A stretch of 64,000 bases of DNA. Origin: Cellulophaga algicola DSM 14237. GTDB lineage: Bacteria; Bacteroidota; Bacteroidia; Flavobacteriales; Flavobacteriaceae. The DNA is taken from positions 3,658,001 through 3,722,000 of the forward strand of contig NC_014934.1 of NCBI RefSeq assembly GCF_000186265.1. The letters run 5' to 3'. Position numbers and translations under genes: made by a program. Numbering within the stretch: the stretch's first letter is position 1; every line of letters starts with the position of its first letter. Positions 32,553 through 41,066 of this stretch are shown here, piece after piece. A model generated the notes under the pieces. That model was not told the origin of the DNA. It saw only the letters and a list, made by a program, of their open reading frames with translations, and did no database searches.

Positions 32553-33022
32553 AAATTCGTTATTAAATAATATAGAGCCCTAGAGAGGCATTGCCCTTAA
32601 ATTTAGATATCGCTTAGCGTTCTAGAATTTTTTGTATTCAGACATGTTTAAAGGTAAAAAGAATAGGTTTATGCCATACTGATTAAAATCATTAAAGTAT
32701 AAAATCTAATTTTATTCAATTAAAGAGAGGGAGAGAATTACGTCTTAATTTAAAAGTAAAATAGTTTATTGCTCATGTTCAGCATGTTGTAAATAAACCA
32801 TAAGGATTGGGGGTTTTTGCGACCCTAATTAGTAAAATAATTGTACTTAAAGTATATCTGTAAATAGTAGTTTCAACACGTTGATTATAAGTCTCTTTAA
32901 AATCTTATTAAGGAATTGTTTATAAAATGTGGAAAAACAAAATGAAGGTATAGTGAAAAACTACAATATCTTGTAGACCTTTGTATTCTCTTATAGCAAA
33001 AATTTTAATACGTAGATATCAA
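32553..33022. other. Promoter region of the nrdBA operon
   Basis: 470 bp without genes. AT-rich, with a run of weak Bacteroidota-type promoter elements near 32930-33000 and a dyad at 32961-32976 listed separately. Nothing else recognised. Confidence 0.5.
32961..32976 (+). promoter_or_regulatory. Possible NrdR-type operator upstream of nrdB
   Basis: CTACAATATCTTGTAG is a near-perfect 16-bp dyad 47 bp before the nrdB start. It resembles the NrdR box (ACAC-WATATWTW-GTGT type) in its central AATAT and flanking C-A/T-G. A second box at the usual spacing was not found, so the call is weak. Confidence 0.3.
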
Positions 33023-34297
33023 ATGAAAATAACGCATCTCATCAAGAGGGATTTTACCACAAAACCCTTTCAGTTAAATAAGATCTCAAATGCCATACTA
33101 AAAGCTATGACTACTGTAAATCATGGTGATAAGGCTGATGCAGATTTGATTTCAAAAAATGTTCATGAGGCACTTTTAGAACGTGAAGAAACGGTTGTTA
33201 ATTACACGCCAACGGTTGAAGAAGTACAAGATTTTGTAGAAACCAAACTGATGGAAGGCGGTTTTTTCGATGTTGCCAAAGCATACATTTTATACCGTAA
33301 TGAGCAGTCGCAAAAGAGAAAATCAAATATTTTTGAGAAGCGTATAAATTTAAAGCCTTACGAATATCCAGAGCTTTATGAGTATGTTCCTGCGATTCGT
33401 CATTCCTATTGGATTCATTCTGAATTTAATTTCACGAGTGATATTCAAGATTTTAAAACACGCCTTACAGATACAGAGCAAAGCGCGATTAAAAACACAA
33501 TGTTGGCTATTTCTCAAATTGAAGTAGCTGTTAAGGGTTTTTGGGGAGACATTTATCATAAAATGCCAAAACCAGAAATAGGATCTGTAGGGGCTACTTT
33601 TGCAGAAAGTGAAGTACGTCATGCAGATGCGTATTCGCACCTTCTTGAAATTCTAGGCTTGAATAATGAATTCAAGAATTTGAAGAAAAAACCAGCGATC
33701 ATGAAAAGAGTGCAGTATTTAGAGACTGCATTAAAAAATGCTAAGAGTGAGGATAATAAAGATTATGCAGAGTCTATTCTTTTATTTTCTCTCTTTATAG
33801 AGCATGTTTCTTTATTTTCTCAATTCTTAATTATTATGGCTTTTAATAAGCATAAGAATATGTTGAAGGGGGTTTCAAATGTAGTAGAAGCAACCTCTAA
33901 AGAAGAGCAAATACACGGTGATTTTGGTATTGATATCATTAAAATTATCAAAAAAGAAAACCCAGATTGGTTTGATGCAGATTACCATAAGACCATACAA
34001 CAAATGTGTAAAGATGCTTTTATAGCAGAAAGTAGTGTTGTGGACTGGATTTTTGAAAAGGGAGAGCTTGATTTCTTACCTAAGGATGTGGTGAATGAAT
34101 TTATAAAAAACCGATTTAACAATTCGTTAGAAAGTATCGGTATTGAAAAAATATTTGAAGTAAACGAAGAATTAATAGCAGAGACGGAGTGGTTTGATGA
34201 TGAAATTATTGGTACCAAACACGGCGATTTTTTCGTAAAGCGCTCTATTAATTATAGCAAAAGAACACAAAGTATAACTAGTGACGACCTTTTTTAG
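33023..34297 (+). CDS. nrdB: Ribonucleotide reductase beta subunit with N-terminal ATP-cone
   Basis: 424 residues from ATG 33023; an earlier in-frame ATG at 32981 would add 14 residues and overlap the operator side. Residues 1-85 are an ATP-cone (LIKRDFTTKPFQLNKISNAI), normally found on NrdA. The rest is the ferritin-like R2 fold: metal ligands in ESEVRHADAY (ExxH, with the Tyr kept) and EEQIHGDF. A cone on NrdB is known in Leeuwenhoekiella blandensis, where dATP drives NrdB oligomerisation and inhibition; those enzymes use a dimanganese cofactor. Directly followed by nrdA with no gap. Confidence 0.92.
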   Translation: MKITHLIKRDFTTKPFQLNKISNAILKAMTTVNHGDKADADLISKNVHEALLEREETVVNYTPTVEEVQDFVETKLMEGGFFDVAKAYILYRNEQSQKRKSNIFEKRINLKPYEYPELYEYVPAIRHSYWIHSEFNFTSDIQDFKTRLTDTEQSAIKNTMLAISQIEVAVKGFWGDIYHKMPKPEIGSVGATFAESEVRHADAYSHLLEILGLNNEFKNLKKKPAIMKRVQYLETALKNAKSEDNKDYAESILLFSLFIEHVSLFSQFLIIMAFNKHKNMLKGVSNVVEATSKEEQIHGDFGIDIIKIIKKENPDWFDADYHKTIQQMCKDAFIAESSVVDWIFEKGELDFLPKDVVNEFIKNRFNNSLESIGIEKIFEVNEELIAETEWFDDEIIGTKHGDFFVKRSINYSKRTQSITSDDLF

Positions 34298-36085
34298 ATG
34301 AACGAAATGAACACGACTAAAGACAATAAAACGTCTGCGACAACAGAAAGCGAACAACTTTTAAAAGCAAGAAAAGAAGCTTTAAAAAATCATAAAGAAA
34401 ATTCTGAACCTGGATTTGATTGGTTGACAGAGCATAGCCGTAATTTTTTAAATTCGGGCTATTTAACAGATAACGAAACTCCAGAGCAACGTATTCGTGA
34501 AATTGCAGATAGAGCAGAGAAGTTATTAGATATGCCAGGTTTTTCTGATAAATTCTATGGCTACATGTCTGATGGGTACTATTCACTAGCATCGCCTGTT
34601 TGGTCTAATTTTGGAAAAGAAAGAGGTTTGCCTATTAGCTGTTTTGGATCGCATATAGATGATGATATGGGGAATATTTTATATACTCAATCTGAAGTTG
34701 GTATGATGTCTAAAATGGGTGGAGGTACTTCTGGCTATTTTGGAAAAATTAGACATCGTGGTGCAGAAGTTAAAAATAACGGTCAGGCTTCAGGAGCAGT
34801 ACATATTATGCAGCTTTTTGAATCTATGGTTGATGTGGTAAGTCAAGGTTCTGTTCGTCGCGGAAGATTTTCACCATACCTTCCTGTAGAGCATCCAGAT
34901 ATTTCTGAGTTTTTAGAGATTGGTACAGAAGGGAATCCTATTCAAGAATTAACGCATGGAGTAACTGTAACCAATGAATGGATGCAGGAAATGATAGATG
35001 GAGATTCAGACAAACGTGCTATTTGGGCAAAAGTATTACAACGTAGAGGGGAAATGGGGTATCCATATATTTTCTTTAAAGACAATGCAAATAACGGAGC
35101 TGCAGATGTTTATAAAGATAATAACCATACCATCTATGCAAGTAATCTTTGTACGGAAATAATGTTACCATCTAATGATAATTGGTCTTTTGTTTGTGTG
35201 TTATCATCAATTAATGTTATGCATTATGACAAATGGAAAGATACAGATGCTGTAGAAACCATGGTCTATTTCTTAGACGCTGTGATTACAGAGTTTCTTG
35301 ATAAATTAGAAGTGTATCGCGATTCAGATAGACGAGAAGATAGACAAACTTTCTTATTTATGGAGCGCGCTTATAATTTCGCAAAAGATAACAGGGCTTT
35401 AGGTCTTGGCGTATTAGGATGGCATTCTTTGTTACAATCAGAAATGCTTCCTTTTAATAGTCAAAAAGCATACGACTTGAATAATGAGATTTTTAGAACT
35501 ATAAAATCTAAATCTTACAAGGCCTCTGAAGAGTTGGCAAGTAAATTTGGTGAGCCAGCTGTTCTTAAAGGATATGGAAGACGTAATGCTACATTGAATG
35601 CTGTGGCACCTACCACGTCATCAGCGTTTATTTTGGGGCAAGTTTCGCAAGGTATAGAACCTATCTGGTCTAATATTTATGTGAAAGATATCGCAAAAAT
35701 AAAAACAACAATTAAAAATCCATTTTTAGTTGATTTGTTAGAAGAGAAAGGGCAGAATATAACGGAAGTATGGCATAGCATTCGTGAACGCGATGGTTCT
35801 GTTCAGCATTTAGATTTTTTATCTGATTTAGAAAAGGAAGTTTTTAAAACATATTCTGAAATAGACCAGTTAGATATTATTTATCAAGCAGCAAATAGAC
35901 AAAATCATATAGATCAAGGACAATCTGTTAATATCATCGTTCATCCTGATATGCCTGTAAAAGAAATCAATAAAATTCATGTAACCGCTTGGAAACTTGG
36001 TTTAAAATCTCTTTACTATCAGCATAGTATGAATGCTGCACAGAAATTTAAGCAGAAAAAAGATTGTGCAAGCTGTGAGGCATAA
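34298..36085 (+). CDS. nrdA: Ribonucleotide reductase alpha subunit without ATP-cone
   Basis: 595 residues, short for NrdA because the N-terminal ATP-cone is absent, consistent with the cone being on NrdB. Substrate-site residues are in PISCFGSHIDDD and SNLCTEIMLP. The C-terminus CASCEA is the mobile CxxC redox pair reduced by thioredoxin or glutaredoxin. Reduces ribonucleoside diphosphates for DNA synthesis. Its ATG follows the nrdB stop immediately, so translation is coupled; M4 is an alternative start. Confidence 0.95.
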   Translation: MNEMNTTKDNKTSATTESEQLLKARKEALKNHKENSEPGFDWLTEHSRNFLNSGYLTDNETPEQRIREIADRAEKLLDMPGFSDKFYGYMSDGYYSLASPVWSNFGKERGLPISCFGSHIDDDMGNILYTQSEVGMMSKMGGGTSGYFGKIRHRGAEVKNNGQASGAVHIMQLFESMVDVVSQGSVRRGRFSPYLPVEHPDISEFLEIGTEGNPIQELTHGVTVTNEWMQEMIDGDSDKRAIWAKVLQRRGEMGYPYIFFKDNANNGAADVYKDNNHTIYASNLCTEIMLPSNDNWSFVCVLSSINVMHYDKWKDTDAVETMVYFLDAVITEFLDKLEVYRDSDRREDRQTFLFMERAYNFAKDNRALGLGVLGWHSLLQSEMLPFNSQKAYDLNNEIFRTIKSKSYKASEELASKFGEPAVLKGYGRRNATLNAVAPTTSSAFILGQVSQGIEPIWSNIYVKDIAKIKTTIKNPFLVDLLEEKGQNITEVWHSIRERDGSVQHLDFLSDLEKEVFKTYSEIDQLDIIYQAANRQNHIDQGQSVNIIVHPDMPVKEINKIHVTAWKLGLKSLYYQHSMNAAQKFKQKKDCASCEA

Positions 36086-36108
36086 GTACTATTTTTAATC
36101 TTAAAATA

Positions 36109-36170
36109 AAAACTGTTTTATAAAATAGGGTAGGGGTATAACTCCTTGTATTTTATAAAGCAGTTTTTTT
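36109..36170 (+). terminator. Terminator after nrdA
   Basis: Long hairpin: AAAACTGTTTTATAAAATA pairs with TATTTTATAAAGCAGTTTTT, with a short inner stem and a T run at the end. Confidence 0.7.
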
Positions 36171-36250
36171 ATGCCTTAGAATTTAAACGGCTGTAATTTT
36201 TTTAATTGCAGACTAGAAATCTATTTGTAGTAGCGTAAAGGTATTAAAAC

Positions 36251-36285
36251 ACTAAAGCTAGTAACATAACTGTACTAGCTTTAGT
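36251..36285. terminator. Terminator after the M48 peptidase gene (bidirectional)
   Basis: ACTAAAGCTAGTA and TACTAGCTTTAGT form a perfect 13-bp stem 25 bp beyond the stop of the minus-strand gene. Confidence 0.7.
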
Positions 36286-36310
36286 ATTTTAATCTAGTTT
36301 ACATAAATAG

Positions 36311-37801
36311 CTAGACGCCTTGTGCATCACTAATAACACGATCTATAAAATCGGTATTAATATATAAAAGTCGCGCTAAATTATATAAGACATTAACTTC
36401 ACTATCATCTATATGTCCATCTGCATATGATATAATAGATAAGTCTCTTAGAATATTCAATTTTTGCATTACAGATAAAACAATATCCAAATCTTTTGCA
36501 AGCTGTTGTACCTCGCTAATCATTTCTTGTTCTGTAAGTCCTTTAATAGTCATCATGCAATTAGCAAAAATTTTAGGAGAAACAATACTACTTAGGGCTT
36601 GTATTTCAGAGTCGTCTACAATACCATCTGCATTAGAAATTAAATAACCACCTAAGAACATTAAACGCTGTAATTTTTCTGAATGTTCACTATTACTTTC
36701 TAAATTTTCAGGTTCCATTAAAGACATAATACGTTTAATTTCGACCTCCATCGCTTCCTCAGTAATTTCACCTGTAATGGTTTCATTAAATTTAGCATAG
36801 GTTTCACTTTTATTAAAAAGCTCTAAGGCCTTAATTCTTAAAGGACTAAAAGGGTGGCTGCTATACCAGTCAGAAGGATCATGATCTGTATCGTTTAAAA
36901 CTTTTTCTAAATCAACAAATTGTTCAATGTAATCATTCAATTTAAAATCTAAAGAATCCGTAGTTACTCCTGATGATAATTTAAAAAAGGTACGGCCAAC
37001 AGCTTCAAAATTTTGACAACAAAGTAAACCAGCTCTATCAGCACTTATTTCAGCATTTCTGTTCCAAGCGTATAATTTCATGGCATGGATAGGTGCTAGA
37101 TCATTTTCTCCTTGCTCCAAAATTTGTCGTACAGGATAATCAAAATGCTCAAACAGAACGTGTCCTATTTCATGACCAACCACAAAAGTTAATTCTTCTT
37201 TAGAGAAACGCTCTATAATGCCAGAAGACAAAATAATATATAATTTATTATCGTCTGGAGGGTAGCAAGAAGCATTAAAGATATCACTTTGGTATACAAA
37301 AAATTCAATATCTGCTTTAAGCTTCAATGTTTTTTTACAATGCGCTCCAATTTCATGAAGCGTTGGAGCTAATGTTTTTGTTAGTCTTAAACTAGACTTT
37401 AATAAATGCTTTCTAGATTTAAATTTGCCGTTGTTTTCGGTTACCTTTTTTAAGGTGTCTTGTATTAAATCATCTTTTTGAAACTCAATAACGTAATCTC
37501 TATCCCCATCATAAACTAAAAGGTTTAAATTTATATCTGCTCTATTGGTCGTATAAATTTGAGGCTCCTGGTCTGCTACGACTTTATGGTTCATAGCATT
37601 AATTTCTTCTATACGTTTGATATATTCTTCTGCTAATTCTGTGGTTATGTTTTGAAATACAAGACTTGCTTCTTGTATTTTTTCAAAATTACCTGATGCT
37701 TGAGCATCATTTAATTCTGTTAACATTTTTTCTTGAGCTGTATGTATGGCAGCGTTATGTTCTTTTTCTAAATCGGAAAGTGTTTGTGATATATATGACA
37801 T
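36311..37801 (-). CDS. M48-family metallopeptidase with C-terminal TerB-like domains
   Basis: 496 residues, no signal peptide. Residues 1-90 are a coiled-coil N-terminus. The peptidase domain has the zinc motif HEIGH in VVGHEIGHVLFEH and the third ligand region in NRNAEISADRAG, as in M48. The last 130 residues contain two acidic TerB-like motifs, ADGIVDDSE and YADGHIDDSE. M48 plus TerB is known from scattered Bacteroidota. Last gene of a four-gene minus-strand cluster, 6 bp after the DUF6882-like gene. A cytoplasmic protease acting in stress response is inferred; substrate unknown. Confidence 0.8.
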   Translation of the reverse strand: MSYISQTLSDLEKEHNAAIHTAQEKMLTELNDAQASGNFEKIQEASLVFQNITTELAEEYIKRIEEINAMNHKVVADQEPQIYTTNRADINLNLLVYDGDRDYVIEFQKDDLIQDTLKKVTENNGKFKSRKHLLKSSLRLTKTLAPTLHEIGAHCKKTLKLKADIEFFVYQSDIFNASCYPPDDNKLYIILSSGIIERFSKEELTFVVGHEIGHVLFEHFDYPVRQILEQGENDLAPIHAMKLYAWNRNAEISADRAGLLCCQNFEAVGRTFFKLSSGVTTDSLDFKLNDYIEQFVDLEKVLNDTDHDPSDWYSSHPFSPLRIKALELFNKSETYAKFNETITGEITEEAMEVEIKRIMSLMEPENLESNSEHSEKLQRLMFLGGYLISNADGIVDDSEIQALSSIVSPKIFANCMMTIKGLTEQEMISEVQQLAKDLDIVLSVMQKLNILRDLSIISYADGHIDDSEVNVLYNLARLLYINTDFIDRVISDAQGV

Positions 37802-37807
37802 AATTTT

Positions 37808-38983
37808 TTAAGCTTGAACTGTTATTTTTGAATTAGAAATTTTCATTAATCTCCCTTTTAAATCAAAGATTCCTAGAATTTGATCAGCGTCTTTTTTAGC
37901 GATGATATTGTTACCGGTAAACTCTACGTCATACCCTTTAGCTTTTAGATAAAAATATAAACTGTATTTATGAGGGAATTTGTAGTTTGCAGCAACCTTA
38001 GAAAAATGAGCACAAATTAGAGCTGGTGCTGTTTTAGCCTTACTATCGGCTTCTTTTGAAGAGACCGTAACATAGACGGTTAGCCCTTTAAAGGACAAAG
38101 GTACATAGCAACTCTCTTTTAACATGGCAGAAGCAATGGTAGAAAAGTAAGCTCCTGGATCAGCATCTAATTCTTTCTTTGGAGTTATTAATTCTTCTAT
38201 TTGATACGCTTCTCCTATAGCTTTTATTCCTAAAGCAGTTTGTAAAAACTTTTCAGGAATACCACTTTGGTTATTAGCCCAAGCCCATAACCAACTTTTT
38301 TCATTCTCAGCATAAGTTCCAAGAATCTGTATGTCAAAAACCTTATCTTCTCCGAAGGTTAACTTACCTTCAAGCATATCACAACTCCAGCCTAAGTCTG
38401 CTACCATTTCGCTAAAAATTTCTTGCTTTTCATTGGAAATTACAAACGATTGATTGTATAACTCTTGTAGTTCTACTTTAGGAACCTGTTGCTCTTCTTT
38501 TGGTTTATTCGCTGATTCAGAACTAGCAGTGGGGGTTTGTGTTCTTGCTTCCGTTGTTTTTTCAGCAACATCCTCTAATTTTTCTTCTAATAGAGAAATG
38601 ATACGTGCAGTTCTATCTGCTACTTTATCTGCATTTATAATTGGACTATGATCAATTTTTAAAACCCCGTCTTCAAATGTAATCGCACGTTCTAGATTAT
38701 GTTCATTGTTTTCATTTATGATAACTACGTTTTTTAATCCAGATTTTAAAAGTTCGATACCCATATTATCTACACAAATGGATTTAAAAGCGTCTATTAA
38801 TGGTAGAAAATATATTTTTGGATAGGTATCATTATACAAATGAGAAAAACGATCTTCTATTAGCGTATTCCAAGAAATACTTAAGGGAATTGTGTAGCCT
38901 GCAACAGTATTAATCTCTGTTTCTAAGGCTGGAAATAAATCATTTTGAAATGCTTGAATTATTCTTCTTTCTTTTAAGCCCAT
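37808..38983 (-). CDS. DUF6882-like protein with an N-terminal domain shared with the gene at 39811
   Basis: 391 residues. Residues 1-130 (MGLKERRIIQAFQNDLFP, LIEDRFSHLYNDTYPKIYF, VLKIDHSPIINAD) are a paralogue of the whole 137-residue protein encoded at 39811-40221. A low-complexity Ser/Glu linker follows, then a domain with KSWLWAWANNQSGIP, the aromatic signature of DUF6882. No signal peptide. Sandwiched in a conserved-looking cluster with the M48/TerB gene (6 bp) and the Sm-like gene (43 bp). Function unknown. Confidence 0.7.
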   Translation of the reverse strand: MGLKERRIIQAFQNDLFPALETEINTVAGYTIPLSISWNTLIEDRFSHLYNDTYPKIYFLPLIDAFKSICVDNMGIELLKSGLKNVVIINENNEHNLERAITFEDGVLKIDHSPIINADKVADRTARIISLLEEKLEDVAEKTTEARTQTPTASSESANKPKEEQQVPKVELQELYNQSFVISNEKQEIFSEMVADLGWSCDMLEGKLTFGEDKVFDIQILGTYAENEKSWLWAWANNQSGIPEKFLQTALGIKAIGEAYQIEELITPKKELDADPGAYFSTIASAMLKESCYVPLSFKGLTVYVTVSSKEADSKAKTAPALICAHFSKVAANYKFPHKYSLYFYLKAKGYDVEFTGNNIIAKKDADQILGIFDLKGRLMKISNSKITVQA

Positions 38984-39026
38984 AATTTTATAATTTAGAA
39001 TTTACTAAAATGATTTTTGTTTATTT

Positions 39027-39683
39027 TTATAATTGTTGAAGTAGCTTTTCTTCTAAAATGTTAGATAAGTTTTTAGGTAAAGCTTTATCTATAGCTAGTG
39101 CTATGGATAGGGTTTCTGCATGAATACTAAGCTGTAATGTTTCTGCTTGTTGTAAATTAATGGTCTCAATATTTTTCCAAGCCTCTTGCCCTAAAGTATC
39201 TTTTGTTAGTTGATCAATGGCATTTTTTAAAGCGGCAAAAATATCTTGAATGTTTAATCTGTTGTTTAAGGTATCAAGTGTGGTTGCGTCTAGGTTGATT
39301 TCCTTTATTTGGTTGCCCAATAAACTTTTTTCCGTATTTAGCCACCGTTTTAACTGCAATACCGTAAGTTCTTTATTTTCGGAAGATAGGGGTCTGCTAA
39401 TAGTACCTTTAGATAATTCTACAAGCATTTTTTTAGGTTGTTTTATCGTAATAAGAGTTACACTATGTAAACTAAAAAAGGATACTTGTTCATCGTTTGA
39501 AAGTAAGCAAATCGATTTTTGAGCGTTGTCATCTTCTGTTATATCTAGAAGTATGCCTTCTAGGTAAGCCCCGTTATGTAATGAAATTGCGATTATAATA
39601 TTTTCATCTTTTTCAAAAACAGCCTGTAAAATCTCTTCTTGTGTTTGGGCTACAAATGCTTTGTAGTAATTTGTTTTTTCCAT
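39027..39683 (-). CDS. Hypothetical protein with an Sm-like N-terminal domain
   Basis: 218 residues. Residues 20-85 (NIIIAISLHNGAYLEGILLD, SFFSLHSVTLITI) have the strand pattern of an Sm-like fold, by eye only. The remainder is helical, Leu/Gln/Glu rich. Second gene of the minus-strand cluster. No known family recognised. Confidence 0.55.
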   Translation of the reverse strand: MEKTNYYKAFVAQTQEEILQAVFEKDENIIIAISLHNGAYLEGILLDITEDDNAQKSICLLSNDEQVSFFSLHSVTLITIKQPKKMLVELSKGTISRPLSSENKELTVLQLKRWLNTEKSLLGNQIKEINLDATTLDTLNNRLNIQDIFAALKNAIDQLTKDTLGQEAWKNIETINLQQAETLQLSIHAETLSIALAIDKALPKNLSNILEEKLLQQL

Positions 39684-39810
39684 ACTATAAATGGTATTAT
39701 AACAGCTATGTTAGAACTAGATAATCTATAGCTAATCGTTTTATGAGGTTAAAAATAGATGTGTGCAGTTCAATTATAAGTACCACTTAAACTAAGTGCT
39801 ACACATTAGT

Positions 39811-40221
39811 TTATAAATTGTTTTCTAATAATTGGGTAAGAACATTTGTGCGGTCTTCTATATCATCAGCATTAAAAATTGGGCTGTGATCTACCGTTAA
39901 AACCCCATCAGAGAATGTATAGGCATTCTTAGGGTTGTAGTGGTCTTTTGTGTTGGTTATGTATATTTCTTTTAAGCTTTCTACTACAGCTTCTTTACCC
40001 ATCTTGTCTGCAGTAATAGATTTAAATGCTTCAATAAGTGGGATAAAATATATTTTAGGGTAAGTGTCGTTGTAAAGATGTAAAAACCGGTCTTCGAATA
40101 AAGTGTTCCACTCGATATTAAAAGAGACATTAAAACCTGCAGCTTCAATTATTTGAGCTTTTAATTGAGGAAACTGTTCTTCTTGAAATGTTTTAGTAAA
40201 TCTATTTTCTTTTAATCCCAT
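39811..40221 (-). CDS. Small paralogue of the DUF6882-like protein's N-terminal domain
   Basis: 136 residues from ATG 40221 (an upstream in-frame ATG at 40260 adds 13 basic residues and is less likely because the downstream start MGLKEN matches MGLKER of its paralogue). Shares LFEDRFLHLYNDTYPKIYF and VLTVDHSPIFNAD with the protein at 37808-38983. First gene of the cluster. May work as a stand-alone partner or regulator of the larger protein; this is inference. Confidence 0.6.
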   Translation of the reverse strand: MGLKENRFTKTFQEEQFPQLKAQIIEAAGFNVSFNIEWNTLFEDRFLHLYNDTYPKIYFIPLIEAFKSITADKMGKEAVVESLKEIYITNTKDHYNPKNAYTFSDGVLTVDHSPIFNADDIEDRTNVLTQLLENNL

Positions 40222-40328
40222 GATACTTAACTTTAAGGTATATTTCTTTAGATACCTCAAAACTAAGCGTGAATAGGGGAGCTTATAAAACCGTTTTAAA
40301 TTTGCTGTTTTTTGTTTTGTATGTGCAA

Positions 40329-41066
40329 TTAAAGCGAGTCTAAAAGCTGTTTTAAATACGATTTTTTACGTGTAGCAACTGGTATTTTTTCATCATTTGT
40401 TAAACAAACGATATTATTAGTAGTAATCGTTTTTATATATTTTATGTTTACTAAATGCGATTGGTGTACGCGTACAAAAGTGTGTTCACTTAAAATATTT
40501 TCATAATATTTTAAATTTCGGGCACTCATTATTTTTTTATCTGCGGTATGAAAAATAGTATAGGCTCCGTCTGACTGGCAGCGTACAATATCTTTTATTT
40601 GAAGGAAATATTGCGCATCTGCAGTTTTAATTAATAGTGTTTTCTGGATTTCCTTTTCATTAATTTCAGAAACCTTATCTATCGCATTTTTATAAACCTG
40701 TTCTTTTTTAAAAGCAACTCTAAACCGATTGATACATTGTGTTAATTCTTCGGAATCTATAGGTTTTAGCAAGTAGTCTATAGTATCAAATTTTATAGCT
40801 TTTATCGCAAATTCATCATAGGCTGTTGTGAAAATTATTTTAAAGGCAATACTATCTAAGGCTTCTAAAATTTGAAAAGCATTCCCGCCAATAAGTTCAA
40901 TATCTAAAAAGACCAGATCTGGCGTTTGTTCTTTTAAAAATAGTATGGCGTCTGCAACATTATCTATTTTTGCAATCACCTCAATATCTTTTTGAGTGTA
41001 TTTAATAAGTTTGTCTAATGTATTTAAGGCATTAAATTCATCTTCTATTATAACTGCTTTGATCAT
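40329..41066 (-). CDS. LytTR-family response regulator
   Basis: 245 residues. Receiver domain 1-120 with phosphoacceptor Asp in LVFLDIELIGG and the K in LLKPIDSEEL; LytTR DNA-binding domain from about 145 (FVRVHQSHLVNIKYI). Overlaps the upstream kinase gene by 4 bp (ATGA), so translation is coupled. Targets unknown. Confidence 0.9.
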   Translation of the reverse strand: MIKAVIIEDEFNALNTLDKLIKYTQKDIEVIAKIDNVADAILFLKEQTPDLVFLDIELIGGNAFQILEALDSIAFKIIFTTAYDEFAIKAIKFDTIDYLLKPIDSEELTQCINRFRVAFKKEQVYKNAIDKVSEINEKEIQKTLLIKTADAQYFLQIKDIVRCQSDGAYTIFHTADKKIMSARNLKYYENILSEHTFVRVHQSHLVNIKYIKTITTNNIVCLTNDEKIPVATRKKSYLKQLLDSL

